DNA of 64,000 nt from Cycas panzhihuaensis (GCA_023213395.1 CM041465.1:217255741-217319740); one strand, 5' to 3'; counted from the stretch's first letter, positions 44,841 to 57,174 are shown. The notes: generated from the letters alone by a model not told the origin. Numbers and translations are program-made.

Positions 44841-47036
44841 TTTATTCAAATATCCCCTCCCCCTAGGATAGTTAAAATGTGTCATATCTACCTAGAAAGT
44901 TGCTAGTCTAAGCTCTAAGTCTTTAGGTCTCTAAGGGAATCTTTCAGTTACTATCTTATTTAGCAACGCATACCTACAAGTGATAAACCAAATACCTAAT
45001 ATACTACTATATGAGTACTAGGCTCTATATACCTTAATATGTAGGCTGCTAAGAAGGTACAAAATCCCCCTTATTTTGTTAATCCACTTGTGCTAAAATT
45101 ATACCTAGAAATAGATCTAGTAGTAAAAGCTTTAATAACCAAGGCACTCACCCCTTTTGGATCTAGTCTAGTCTTTGAACTCTAAAAAGGACAAGGTTCT
45201 CCACCTCATCCTACCATCAAATATACCTAATAGTTAATAGTTTTCTTAATAACTTAGAGTCTACCAAAGATGTGTGCAGGGTGGTAACTTCAAGGGTCCT
45301 AACTTTTCCCCTTACAAGGCTAGAAAATAGGGTTTTTCATTTAGGATATTATCTTATTAATGTAAAAATTAATTTTAAGTATGGTCTTATTTATAAACAA
45401 GGATTCCTTTTACTAATAATTAAAAAATAGCTTAAAAATATAGTAATAAATAAAGTAAATGACTCTTAAATAAAATGAAATTGAAATAGATAGCTTTAAA
45501 TAAAGTAAATTAAAATAGGTAAGGATTAGAGTGCTATTTTATTTGTAAAAAAAATTCTAAAATATTTGCTTCCTTCTCAAAGGATAAACCTACATAAATT
45601 CAGCCAAAAAACACTTATAAGCCCTAAATTTTTAAGTAAAATCTATTATAATAGGTTAGTATACCAATATATCATGAATATGCTTCAATAATTTTAAGAA
45701 ATTACTTTGAAAATAAAGTGAAAAGCTTATATTAAGACCAAATAAGAGGGATAACTTTAATAGGCTAGAAACCCTACAAACAACTTTAAATCAAAATAAA
45801 AATAACTCTAGTATGCAAGTCTCTAAGTTAACTATCCAATGGTTTAAACTGTTTGAAAAATATACTCATGGTTTGAAAGATATTAAAGAAATAGTATAAA
45901 CACCTCGTTATGAGTAAAAAACTAAAAGAGGGGTCCTTAAGCCCCTTAGCAAATTACCGCCCTCGTCATTAGGTCACTACATATGACTACCTGTTGGGCT
46001 GTAAAGGGGGCTAACAGATTCCAAATAATATTAAATTTATCTTAATCTCTTTAAAACTAAAATTATTAAAAATAACTTGTAATCATTAAAATCTGCCCCT
46101 ATTTATAAACATATAGGTTCATGTGGGGGCTTGATAAGACTATAACTAGAGAGTGAAGGAGGGCTAAACCCCAAAAAATATAAAAAATAATTAAATTTTT
46201 ATAAACTATATATAAAATATATATTAAAAAAATAAATTTTACATTAAAAAAACACATACACACAGAGTCACATGACAGATAGAGGCCATTCGATCGATTA
46301 GAATGATAAAAAGGGGCCACAAAATAGTCTAAAATTTATTCTAACAAGGGTGTAGAGGTTGGGTGCCTGAATCTACACAAAAAATTTGAGGAAAAATGAT
46401 GAAAAAATTAAATTATATTGAGGAAAAATAGATAGACAGTAGGATTTTTGTAAACCCATGAACTAAGTGGGCTTCTAATTGAGATTTCTCTTCAACTGAG
46501 CGATCAATCGATGAACCATCTTTTTCCTTGTGAAGCAAACTTAAAGAGGAGCAATATGAGTAGTCATATGATGCGGTTTTATCTTCCTATTAAAGTGCAG
46601 CAATCCATCAAAATTTAGAGAGCTAATCAAACTTGAATCCGAGAAAAAATGATGAAAAATAATTGGAGAAATCTTTTAAAACTTTAGTAAATCTATTTCA
46701 GATTAATGTAGAGTTGCATATAGTTAGCATATCTATAAAAACATGATTATTAGTAGCTCAAATAGATGCCTTTCGAGCTATACAAAATGCATGGTGCATG
46801 ATCATAAAAATGGATAAATACAATATAATATTAAAGAAAATTTGGTATAAAAATATAACAAAGGACTTTAGGTTATAAAAAATGTGATATATATTGACAA
46901 AATAAAAAGAACAAACTAAAATGAAATGTAGTTCCAACTATGCAATGGGGTTTCAGCAGGTAGACTGAGTGTGTTGCCTTCCAAATATGATATCTTAGCT
47001 AAGAGGGGATGATTTTTTAATCTGTTTGATCTAAAA
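44841..47036 (-). other. C2 leader, left of the L-family array
   Basis: It is stop-rich in all frames and no protein domain is recognised. It should be the leader between gag and the primer site at 55,513, interrupted by the array at 47,042. Bases 47,037-47,041 (CAAAG) recur at 55,167-55,171. Confidence 0.5.
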
Positions 47037-47041
47037 CAAAG

Positions 47042-47399
47042 TGTTGGAGTTAATGTTCATCACCCCACTCCCACCTTTCACACATGTTAAGGTAAGTCAG
47101 GTAAGGTTAAGTTGATTTAAGTTAAGTTGTTGAGTTATGTAATATTTTATTGTTGTTTAAATTTTAGGGATTGAGGAGTTTCCCTTCTCTGCCAAACTAT
47201 ATATTTGGGGGGGTGTGCAACCCTGGTGTCTTTAGACACCTCCTATATTGGAAATTTGCTATGTACTCACTCAAAGATAGATTGAATACAAAGGCTTGTG
47301 TGTTTATATAGTAATATTTTGACTATTTGATTATGATCTGCTGTGTCTCCATCATTGTATGATCCTTCATTTAGTATCATAGCTTCTTTAGCTTCTTCA
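47042..47399 (+). repeat. L-family LTR copy 1
   Basis: It begins TGTTGGAGTTAATGTTCATC. The clear family match runs to 47,369 and is followed by a diverged primer site (TTTAGTATCATAGC). If the array ends as proposed at 55,166, the LTR would extend to 47,399. Confidence 0.8.
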
Positions 47400-47577
47400 T
47401 TTGGTAAACCTTATGATATGATAGTCACTCATAATACAAAAATTTTAGAAGACAATGTCAAAGTTCTAGGAGATAGAGTTGTAGTCATTTACCTTCATTC
47501 AAATCAAACTACATTTACTTGGAGATTTTTTGAACCACTCAATGGTAAAGAGACACACATTGCTAAAAGTATAACGA
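47400..47577 (+). pseudogene. L-family tail frame, copy 1
   Basis: It aligns with 54,507-54,680 at both DNA and protein level (PYDMIVTHNTKILEDNVKV and FTWRFFEPLNGKETHIAK). It directly follows LTR copy 1, so the gag part present at 54,074 has been deleted here. It is cut at 47,577 by an insertion. Confidence 0.7.
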
Positions 47578-48203
47578 ACCGTTACACCAAAACCTCGAGG
47601 TGTTAGTGAAGAGGGCCCCCTACCAAGTAGACCATTACCCCCCCCCTGGTTCAAATGGGCTAGCCCCACCTAGCCCTGCTTTCACCTGTGTTCATGCTCC
47701 CCACAGGCCCTGGCTATGATGGCGTTTAGCGCATCGGCGACGTTTGGTGCGTTACCCCACCGCCCTCATAAGCGGTGTTACCCCTACGAGATTTGAACCT
47801 GAGTCTTGGCTCTGATACCACTTGGTAGGATACCACTCCTTAATGATAATTGCACACCAATATAATAAGCAAATAACTCTAAAAGAGCACTTGTATTACA
47901 ATATCCTTCGAGGGGGCAACCTCCCAATTACATGTAAATAATAATGATATTCAAGATACCATACTCTAAGGATTACACAAATATATATATATCTCTATGC
48001 TTACTACTCAACTGTCTCCTTATGCATGTGGGATATTACATGAATATATATAGTACTCAATGACCACTACACAACCTTCTACTTATACATGTGGGATATT
48101 AAGAAAAGGGAAGAAGTAGAAGAAATAAAGATATAAGAGAGAAAAGAAGTACAAGATATAAGAGAATATAAGAGAAGGTAAGTTAGGGGTTGGATCCCTA
48201 ACA
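47578..48203 (-). mobile_element. insertion with LTR and primer site, minus strand
   Basis: Comparison with the uninterrupted copy at 54,680-54,720 shows that this DNA was inserted in the L-family interior: homology stops after GCTAAAAG at about 47,570 and resumes near 48,215. It contains an LTR (47,823-48,203, read TGTTAGGG...TACCA on the minus strand), a perfect primer site (47,809-47,820) and about 230 bp of unusually GC-rich leader. No second LTR is seen, so it is truncated. Confidence 0.65.
47823..48203 (-). repeat. 5' LTR of the truncated insertion (381 bp)
   Basis: On the minus strand it starts TGTTAGGGATCC and ends CCTACCA. Two bases later the primer site TGGTATCAGAGC follows at 47,820-47,809. 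Confidence 0.7.
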
Positions 48204-48328
48204 AAAAGGATGAGATGAGTTAGTAATGATCAAGCTAGAAGATAGTTATATAAAGTTTTTTTCAAGTTCAAGTTTCACAAGTTTAAAGAAAAGACACAGT
48301 TGTTCATGATGACCATTAAGGAGGAGAA

Positions 48329-48670
48329 TGTTAGGGTTAATATTCATCACCCCACTCCCACCTTTCACACATGTGAGTGCACACATGTTAAGGTAAGTCA
48401 AGTAAGGTTAAGTTGATTTGAGTTAAGCTGTTGAGTTATGTAATATTTTATTGTTGTTTGAATTTTAGGTGTTGAGGAGTTTCCCTCCTCCCCCAAACTA
48501 TATATTTGGAGGGGTGTGTAACCCTAATGTCTTTAGAAACCACTTATATTAAAAATTTGCTATGTACTCACTCAAAGATGGATTGAATACAAAGGCTTAT
48601 GTGTTTATACAATAATGTTTTGGCTATTTGATTATGCTCTACTCTATCTTCATCATTGTATAATCCTTCA
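48329..48670 (+). repeat. L-family LTR copy 2
   Basis: It begins TGTTAGGGTTAATATTCATC, preceded by purine tract GGAGGAGAA and followed by TTTGGTATCAAAGC. It is thus both the 3' LTR of the unit to its left and the 5' LTR of the unit to its right. Confidence 0.85.
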
Positions 48671-49485
<815 letters not shown>

Positions 49486-49789
49486 TGATATATTTTCATC
49501 AATATATTTAAAAGATCTAGTTTCATTTATGGCTCTGTTGTATGATTATATTCTTCTGTGATATATTTTTGAGTTAATGCATCTGTTGTTTGTTGTTATA
49601 TAAAGAAAGTTTTATGAAGTCTCTTGTCATTTATGGTTATAGTCTTGTGTAGAGTCTATCTTTTTTCTTTATGCATACCATACCCAGTATCACTGTACTC
49701 TTCCCATCTTGTCCATCACTCGCTAACTGACTGATCTCTCAGACCTTTCCGCTAAATATTTGTTAAGCTACTGTGCTACATCGACACAC

Positions 49790-51040
49790 TAGTTAGTGGC
49801 TAAACTCACTTTCCTCCTTATCACTATGAAAGTAAAACCAGTAGCCACACTAATAACATTCTCCTTTACTATTAGCTTCTCCTATGAGTTTACCCTGGAG
49901 GTAAAACTTCTTGTCACATTATATGCAATCTTCTTTTCCACTAGCTTCTCCTCTATATTTGTCCTAAAAGTAAAGCCACCCATTTTAGACATCTTAAGAT
50001 ATATATTAATACCACCAAACTCAAACTCATCTGCATTCTATGTGTTGCCACCATTATGTTTTAAAGCATCATAAGTACTAGTAAATGGATTTCAGTTATT
50101 AAACCAATCATGTAAATCCTCTCTTTGATTGACAAAATCCTTAATTACAGATAATTTTGGAGCATGTGATTTGAATGAAAATCCACTGGTCACATTACTT
50201 ACGTACTTCTTTGCAACTAGCTTTTCCTTTGGGTTGGCTGTGAAAGCATCCAATCATATGTGGTTGGTTGTTCAAACCTCGTATTCAACCGATACTCCTT
50301 GTTGAGAGCACCCAAGATCCCATTGTCGTGCCTGATATTCGTATTTATTCATCTTCATCCATCATCTTTGTATGTCTTCTATGTGAGACATGCCTTACCA
50401 TTCATGACATTTAGAAGTCGAAAATGGTAGTTTTATTTAACCCCAAATTGTAAGGTTATAAGGTTATCAGAGAGTTGTTTACCAGGTTTTAATCAGTGGT
50501 CTTTGTGATTATTAAATAGTTGTTTGCCGTGTTGAGATTGCTCAGTACATCCTCCAAGTGTTTAAGGATCATCTTAATGTTTACCATTATTAGATCTCCC
50601 AATTCTTTAGAGATCCAAAGTTAATATTATAGACTTTCACACAAAATCTCAATGAGCAGGGGGCTGATTTATGCATATGAAATGATTTATTGTCCATTTC
50701 TTTTCAGGCCCTATCAACGGGTACAGATAGAATATGTGAAAATGCTAAATATTTTTTTTTCTACTCCTAGTTGATAAAGTTTGACCTATAAGGTTGTCCA
50801 CTTGCTCTGCTATAGTGTTAGGTTAAGGATTTTCATTCATAGGTACATTAACAATTTCATTCACGAATCTTTATTTGAGTCTACCAAAAAATGGGATACG
50901 AGCGATGACCCAACGTGGGTGATGGAAGTGTGAGAGGCCTTCCTTTAATGTATTGCACCATCTCTCTTCCTCAACTGTAGATCTAATCCATCATTTGGAA
51001 TCTTCGTTAGTGTCTTCTTTGTCCCAGTCCTATATTTTTA
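49790..51040 (-). pseudogene. decayed frame of unknown origin with internal peptide repeats
   Basis: Minus-strand reading from about 51,040 gives EEERWCNTLKEGLSHFHHPR and WVIARIPFFGRLK, then weaker sequence, then from about 50,245 a frame of about 150 codons with only three stops, all TAG/TGA. This second part has three related blocks of about 22 residues: NPKEKLVAKKYVSNVTSGF, NIEEKLVEKKIAYNVTRSF, and EKLIVKENVISVATGF after a stop. Spacing suggests a repeat protein with segments of about 50-60 residues. I do not recognise the family. It could be a captured host-gene fragment or an unrecognised transposon protein. Confidence 0.45.
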
Positions 51041-51239
51041 TTTTTTTATATATATAATATATATATACTAATCAATTAATCAAAATATTTATGACACTTT
51101 ATATTTGGATCAGACCATCTTATATTTAGGATTCTAACAGCTCCTTTGATTGTATTTCATTACGTTTTGCCCAGTTTCTACATATTTACGACAACATTAT
51201 TTTTTAATTCACATATTTTTTTATAAAGTTTTTAAAGAA
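51041..51239. other. AT-rich spacer with short (TA)n
   Basis: Only a TA-rich tract near 51,045-51,070 is seen. It separates two protein-like segments on the minus strand. Confidence 0.4.
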
Positions 51240-51510
51240 ATAAAACTATATTGGATATATTTTGATGTTCGGTGGTTTTTGGATCCAAACCCCCTTCAGT
51301 TTAGCCCCTGATCACATACCTTTATAATGTGACCTTCAACTCATTATTAAAAGGGGTCTTATTTTATATTTTAAAGGTTTGTTGTGGTTTTTAAACTCGA
51401 TGAGCGAGTTCACCATCTTGGCATCTGAGGGGTTTACCTTTTGTGAGGTCTTAGGTTTAGTCCCTTCCATTCTTCCCTTAGGATGATACTTCAAGGGGGT
51501 TATCTTAAGG
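51240..51510 (-). pseudogene. protein-like segment, unknown
   Basis: A minus-strand frame from about 51,510 reads GRMEGTKPKTSQKVNPSDAK, then SLIEFKNHNKPLKYKIRPLL, with later TAG-type stops. It is lysine-rich and hydrophilic. It may be upstream exon-like sequence of the unknown frame at 49,790-51,040, but that link is conjecture. Confidence 0.3.
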
Positions 51511-52670
51511 ATATAAAACTCCTTTTATTTTTTTTAAAATTTGTTTTAAAACATAAGGTACCTGACTAATTTCTTGAGTATCTCTTCATTAGTGTATTAG
51601 TTTCTGACAAAACCTATCTTGTTGAGTCTAAAAATTTCTGAGGTATAATTTAGACTGGTTAGTTTCCATATTTAGAGCTGATTTGATTTGCTTCTAATTA
51701 GTTTAAGTCAATTCTTAAAACAAAAGGGACATTTTTTAGCTTTTTAACATAAAAAGTACTTGCAACTATTTTCATCATAACTTTTCTGTTACACATTAGA
51801 ATTCAGTTCTGTTAGTTTTATTGGGAAGCTAACTCATTCCTCTTCAAACTAACACTATTATTTATAAGTTTTGAAGTGTTCTTATAGACTTTCAAAGCCA
51901 TCAAAGTTGAGGTACATAACAACTTCCGATTTATCATTATTGCATATATTTATATATTATTTCTCAAATTTTTAACTAAAAAGTATATTAAGCAGCTCTC
52001 TAAACTATATTTGATTATTTTACATTGTTCTATAAGATTTCTACTAGCATTTCATAATATTTTGATCCCCAAGCTCCTGTTAAGCCTAAAAAAGAGGACT
52101 ATATCTTTTGTATATTAAAACTTTGACTTACAGTAACCCATTCTTAAAACGGTCAGTTCCGTTAACTAGATATTTTATTGATCTTTAAATTGGTGTAATT
52201 TCACCTTATTTTGACATTCTTTAGTATAGCTTTAAAGCTATTCAACTTGAGCATTCAAGCTATCCTAACAGGCTTATCTTCTAAACCCTTTTTAAAGAAG
52301 TTCTTATTTTATTTCTTATTGATCACTTATATTACATATTTGGGGCTTTCATTTGAATTTCATATAGTCTCTTTTAAGCTGATTTCTAGCAGAAATTGAT
52401 CATATATATCTAAAGCAAGTGATAAGCTAAGTGGTTTTGTAACTTAAATGGGTACAATTCATTTTTTTTGGAAGTTTCTTATTCATTTTTCTAAAGTGAA
52501 AATATACTTATATATTTCAAATTTTTAGCATTATATATCTTCATTAAGACAAAAAAAATTCTTGCATTGAAAAAAAATCATTTTCTTACTCAAGTTTGTA
52601 TTTATTCATTCGAAAAATTAAAAGCTTAAGAATTCTTTATTTTTCAAGGAAAATAATGTAGGCCCAAATA
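51511..52670. other. AT-rich DNA, no feature recognised
   Basis: Stop-rich on both strands. The last 100 bp before 52,671 should be leader of the inverted L-family copy M1. Confidence 0.4.
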
Positions 52671-52682
52671 ACTCTGATACCA
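52671..52682 (-). promoter_or_regulatory. primer site after inverted LTR M1
   Basis: On the minus strand it reads TGGTATCAGAGT, one base off the tRNA-Met-type site, two bases beyond LTR M1. Confidence 0.65.
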
Positions 52683-52684
52683 AA

Positions 52685-53091
52685 TATAGGAAAAATATAG
52701 CAGGAGAACAGGGCAGGACATAGAATGAACTTCAATAGATTAATACATCAATACATTATTGTAATATAAACACATGAAACTTCTATATTCAATCCATTGT
52801 GAGAAGTAAGCATTACAAATTTCTGAAATGAGGGCGATGTCTAAAGACACCAGGGTTGCACACCCCTCAATATTTATAATTTTGGAGTAGGAGGAAAACT
52901 CCTCAACCCCTGAAATTCAAATTAATAATAAAATAATACTAACTTAACTCAAATGAAACTAACTCAAATTAACATTAACTTACCTTAACTTACCTACACA
53001 TGTTGAGCACCCACATGTGTAAAATGAGGTTAATGAGATGTACAATCTTAGTTGGAAGGTAGGAGTAGAGTGATGACGATTAACTCCAACA
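52685..53091 (-). repeat. L-family LTR, inverted copy M1 (407 bp)
   Basis: Read on the minus strand it begins TGTTGGAGTTAATCGTC and shares the L-family blocks (the AAACTCCTCA/TGAGGAGTTT region, GGTGTGCAACCC, ATTGAATA). It is preceded on that strand by a purine-type segment (ACCACTAATGGCAAGAA) and followed by a primer site. Confidence 0.8.
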
Positions 53092-53250
53092 TTCTTGCCA
53101 TTAGTGGTCATCACGAACACTTGTATCTTCTCCTTAAACTTATGGAACTTGTATTTGAAAAATTTTTTATGTCATATTTAATAGATAATTTAGTACTAGA
53201 TCATAATGGTGAAGAAAAATAATGTAGGCTCAAATAGCTATGATACCAAA
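53092..53250 (-). other. 159-bp interior between inverted LTRs M2 and M1
   Basis: It contains primer site (53,237-53,248, TGGTATCATAGC on the minus strand), about 100 bp of leader, and the 3' interior end related to 54,725-54,790 (GTGATGACCA). This is an element with almost all of its interior deleted. Confidence 0.65.
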
Positions 53251-53645
53251 TGTAGGAAAAATATAGTAGGAGAACATGGCAGAACATAGAATGAACTTCA
53301 ATAGATTAATATATCAATACATTGTTGTAGCATAAACACATGAAACTTCTATATTCAATCCATTGTAAGAAGTGAGCATTATAAATTTCCTAAATGAAGG
53401 CAGTGTTTAAAGATACCAGGGTTACACACCTCTCAATATTTATAATTTTAGGGGAGGAGGAAAACTCCTCAATCCCTAAAATTTAAATTAATAATAAAAT
53501 AATATTAACTTAACTCAAATGAAACTAACTCAAATTAACATTAACTTACCTACACATGTTGAACACCTACATGTATAAAATGAGGTTGATGATGTGTACA
53601 ATCTTGGTTGGAAGGTGGGAGTGGAGTGATGACAATTGACTCCAA
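53251..53645 (-). repeat. L-family LTR, inverted copy M2 (about 395 bp)
   Basis: About 90 percent like M1 by eye. Plus-strand left end TGTAGGAAAA; right end near ACTCCAA at 53,645, where the terminal bases are decayed. Confidence 0.78.
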
Positions 53646-54073
53646 TAAATTTTCATCATCAAATTTATAATTTAGATCTGCATAGTTAAAAGGATCTTAG
53701 TTACATTCAAAATTTGCTCATATATTCATTATATTTCAAAGTTTATCTAGAATTATACCATATAAGGTTGTCGATTATTCTAAATATATACACTTATTGA
53801 AAGCATTTTTTTTCAACATTAAAAAGATTATTTACTTATTTTACTTATAAAAATTGCATCTAGTGGTAATATGATTTACTTTCAAGGGCATTACATTTTT
53901 TAAAAGTGATTACTTTTATATTTTTTTCAAAGAGTCTATTTGAAGTTATATATTTTAAGTTTATTGATTTATTAAGTTCTTTGATTCCTTCTAAAGGCAC
54001 ATATTTTGTTGAGAAGTACAAAAAGTTCACTTAGTAAAAGTATATTTTTTATGTACTAAAGTTTTCTATCCAA
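53646..54073 (+). other. leader before the L-family gag
   Basis: AT-rich and no domain recognised. It ends just before ATG 54,074. Confidence 0.45.
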
Positions 54074-54712
54074 ATGGCAATCAATCTTAATAAAATACAA
54101 TTCCCTATATTTGATGGCCATAATTTTTCACAATGGTATAAAACAATGCAAAATTATTTCATTATAAATGATCTTTAGAAATACTTACAAGATGAATATG
54201 ATATTAATATTAAAGAAGACATTAAAAAAGACAATGAAGCCTTAACTATACTATTTTGCACTATAGATGATAATGTTTTTTCTAAAGTTTGTGAAATGAC
54301 AACTTCCAAATCTATATGGGACATCTTAGATTCCATTTATGGGAGAGAAACCCTTAATGTAAATGAATTTAACTTTGATATTGTTAAGCATGTGAGATAG
54401 ATGCCAAAGCATATTGATTGTGATAGAAAGACTAAGGAGGAAAATTTAAGTCAAATGCATGATCACCTTGTTGTACGAGAAGTTGATCCTCCATTTGAGG
54501 AGGAGAAACCTTATGATATGATAGTCAATCACAACACAAAGATTTTAGAAGATAAAGTTAAAGTTCCAGGAGATAAAGTTAGAGTTGCAGCCATTCACCT
54601 TCATTTAAATCAAGCTATATTTACTTGGAGATTTTTTGAACCACTCAATGGTAAAGAGACACACATTGCTAAAAGAATAAGGCAAGTTGATAATGATCAA
54701 GCTAAAAGATAA
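54074..54712 (+). pseudogene. L-family gag fragment fused in frame to conserved tail
   Basis: From ATG 54,074 one frame runs about 213 codons, broken only by TAG at 54,177 and 54,398. The first half is a copia Gag start: IQFPIFDGHNFSQWYKTMQN (F-D-G-x-N-[FY]-x-x-W) and later TTSKSIWDILDSIYGRE (W-D-x-L-x-x-x-Y-x-G). At about codon 110 Gag sequence stops and a tail of about 100 residues follows (HDHLVVREVDPPFEEEKPYD, NQAIFTWRFFEPLNGKETHI). The tail also occurs in copy 1 at 47,400-47,577, and I cannot place it in a known domain. It would be a truncated Gag-type product of a non-autonomous element. Confidence 0.7.
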
Positions 54713-54794
54713 ATACTCAAAGTTTTTTTCAAGTCCAGTTTTAAAAGTTTAAAGAAAAGACAAAGTTGTTCGTGATGACCATTAAGGGCGAGAA

Positions 54795-55166
54795 TGTTAG
54801 GGTTAATGTTCATCACCCTACTCCTACCTTTCACACATGTGAGTGCACACATATTAAGGTAAGTCAGGTAAGGTTAAGTTGATTTGAGTTAAGTTGTTAA
54901 GTTATGTAATATTTTATTATTGTTTAAATTTTAAGGGTTGAGGAGTTTCCCTCCTCCCCCAAATTATATATTTAGAGGGGTGTAAAACCCTAATGTCTTT
55001 AGACACCACCTATATTAGAAATTTACTATGTACTTACTCAAACATGGATTGAATGCAAAAGCTTATGTGTTTATGTAGTAATGTTTTAACTATTTGATTA
55101 TTCCCTCCTCTATCTCCATCATTGTATGATCTTTCATTTGGTATTAGAGCTTCTTTATCTCCTTCA
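54795..55166 (+). repeat. L-family LTR copy 3
   Basis: It begins TGTTAGGGTTAATGTTCATC after purine tract AAGGGCGAGAA. Clear family homology runs to 55,136, then TTTGGTATTAGAGC and a TTCTTTATCTCCTTCA end, before CAAAG at 55,167-55,171. Confidence 0.82.
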
Positions 55167-55171
55167 CAAAG

Positions 55172-55512
55172 TAGACTCGTCAAGGAGCCAAACAAGTGGT
55201 CACTTTCCAATAATTCATCCAATGATGGAAGTGTACTAGCCTGTTAAAGTTTAGGTAAAAAGTCTTAAAAAATAGGCTAAGAACCAATTAAAAAAAATAA
55301 AATTTCAAATGAAACTTATATAGAACTATTTCAAAATGCTACTTGGATGCATACACATATAAGCACTAAAGAAATTTGTCAAATATTTGAGCATATAGAG
55401 TATACAAAGTAAATATATCAAATACTTAATAGAAACTCTATAAAATCTTTAGAAAATTAAGTAAATATTTGAAAAATATCATGTAATATACTACCGTATG
55501 CCAAAACGTCAT
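55172..55512 (-). other. C2 leader, right of the array
   Basis: The part of the C2 leader next to its primer site. No coding potential is seen. Confidence 0.5.
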
Positions 55513-55524
55513 GCTCTGATACCA
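55513..55524 (-). promoter_or_regulatory. C2 primer-binding site
   Basis: Minus strand TGGTATCAGAGC, perfect tRNA-Met type, two bases from the 5' LTR. Confidence 0.85.
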
Positions 55525-55526
55525 AA

Positions 55527-55790
55527 TGAAGGCTCAAGGATAGAGCAGAACTAGATTACAAGCCCATAATGATAATCATAACAAATAATTCTAATAATAG
55601 GTGGTGTTAAAGAATATCGGTGGGTCATTGGACCCTATATTTATAGTCAGGACATTGGACATTTTATCATTTAAAAATAAATATAAAAAAATATATACCT
55701 ATCAACTGATGCCGACTGCTAGCGGTCCTGCAATGTTCCAAAGTGGCATTACACACCCTTTAATATAATAAATGAACATTATTTCTAACA
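55527..55790 (-). repeat. C2 5' LTR (right, 264 bp)
   Basis: It pairs with 40,877-41,170. It ends TTTCTAACA and is followed by target duplication CTTAT. Confidence 0.85.
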
Positions 55791-55795
55791 CTTAT

Positions 55796-56114
55796 CATTT
55801 AACAATTCATCTTATACCTTAGGTAGCATGTCACATTCCTTCTTGACTTATGGTTTTAAGAGAGTCATACTATTATTAAGTGAAGATATAAGTGAAGTAA
55901 AGTCTTTAATATCCTAATCAAAAGTCTATAAAAGTGGGAAATTAGCCTAGTCATTGTTATTGCCATGGTTGTTTTGAGCTTTAGGGGTTTTTGGTCTATG
56001 GTCATCTTGCTTAAATATAAGCATTTGGAGGATTTCATTTATCTATTTCATCGATTGTATAATAGCATCAAAATGAGTGCTAATGCCATTGTTGGATTCT
56101 CCCTTATTTGCCAT
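55796..56114 (-). pseudogene. gag-like N-terminal frame interrupted by C2
   Basis: A minus-strand frame starts at ATG 56,114 (MANKGESNNGISTHFDAIIQ) and reads on to the C2 junction as hydrophilic, coiled-coil-like sequence (DIKDFTSLISSLNNSMTLLK) with four stops at TAG/TAA. Composition and position fit the start of a retroelement Gag, but no defining motif is reached before C2 interrupts. The continuation should be just left of 40,872. Confidence 0.4.
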
Positions 56115-57040
56115 TTTTTGTTTCTTCTTATATTCTATCTCAAGTAATAAACACTTATTATGATCCCTTACGATTGATATATAACGTGTAATATATCTCA
56201 TAGTTACAAATAATATTCCTCCTATTGATGGACAAACATCTTCATTTCACATAAGAGAATCGAAAGACTTTATAGAAGAATTTATGGGAATGTTGTATTT
56301 AAATGATTTTCATATTAGGTATTGGGCAGTCTGCTCATAGTGACCTAACAAGTGCATGACCACCTCTTGGTATGGTGATAACTATATGGGGATGGCTTAG
56401 CATGCTTTAAGAAAATATGAAATCACCCAACAAATATATGCTTTGTCTTTTGCATTGATGTTGGATATGAAATTGCTCACAGATGGACTTTAGGCTTTTT
56501 ATATCCACATACTTCAAACTTAATAGGCAGATGCTATAACATGATAAGTAAATGCTTGTATGCTCATAATTAACCACCCAAGCTCTAATGACTTTTATTT
56601 TATATAATTGATTAAAATGATGATAGTCTTTGAAATATTCACATGGAGGTAGTTGGGACTTAAGATGCCATGAAACATATGACACTATAAAATACATGTG
56701 GTTGGGACTAATAAAGATGAAGCCATGGGAATAATGTAGGGTGTTGAATTGTCTTTATATAAAAGATAAATTAAATATGTAGATATAAATAATAGAGAGA
56801 GTATATGTATCAACCTTGAAGAGGTAGGACATAATATGATATAGAAGACATTTAAGGGATAAAGTTATATATCAATGTAGAATAATTAAATATAAACATT
56901 GATAAAATTGAGATGGAGGTATATATTGGCATAGATATGTAGATATGCCAATACAAACAATATGATATAAGCATATATGCTTTTGTAAATTACAAAAGGT
57001 AGGACATAAATGATGCCTTGTATTGCTATATTTAGATTAT
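56115..57040. other. AT-rich DNA, no feature recognised
   Basis: No domain, LTR edge or tandem array was found. Confidence 0.45.
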
Positions 57041-57125
57041 TCACACACACACACACACACACATACACACACACACAAATACACACACACACACAAATAC
57101 ACACACACACACACATTTATGTATG

Positions 57126-57171
<46 letters not shown>
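57041..57171. repeat. compound (CA)n-(TA)n microsatellite
   Basis: (CA)n with TA interruptions at 57,041-57,115, a short (TATG)n, then (TA)n to 57,171. Overlapping frames are repeat artefacts. Confidence 0.93.

Positions 57172-57174
<3 letters not shown>

Noticed and set aside
47795-47820. Sequence resembling the 3' end of an initiator tRNA-Met gene
   Set aside because: Only the acceptor-end complement and a weak T-arm likeness are present with no cloverleaf; position next to an LTR shows it is a primer-binding site.
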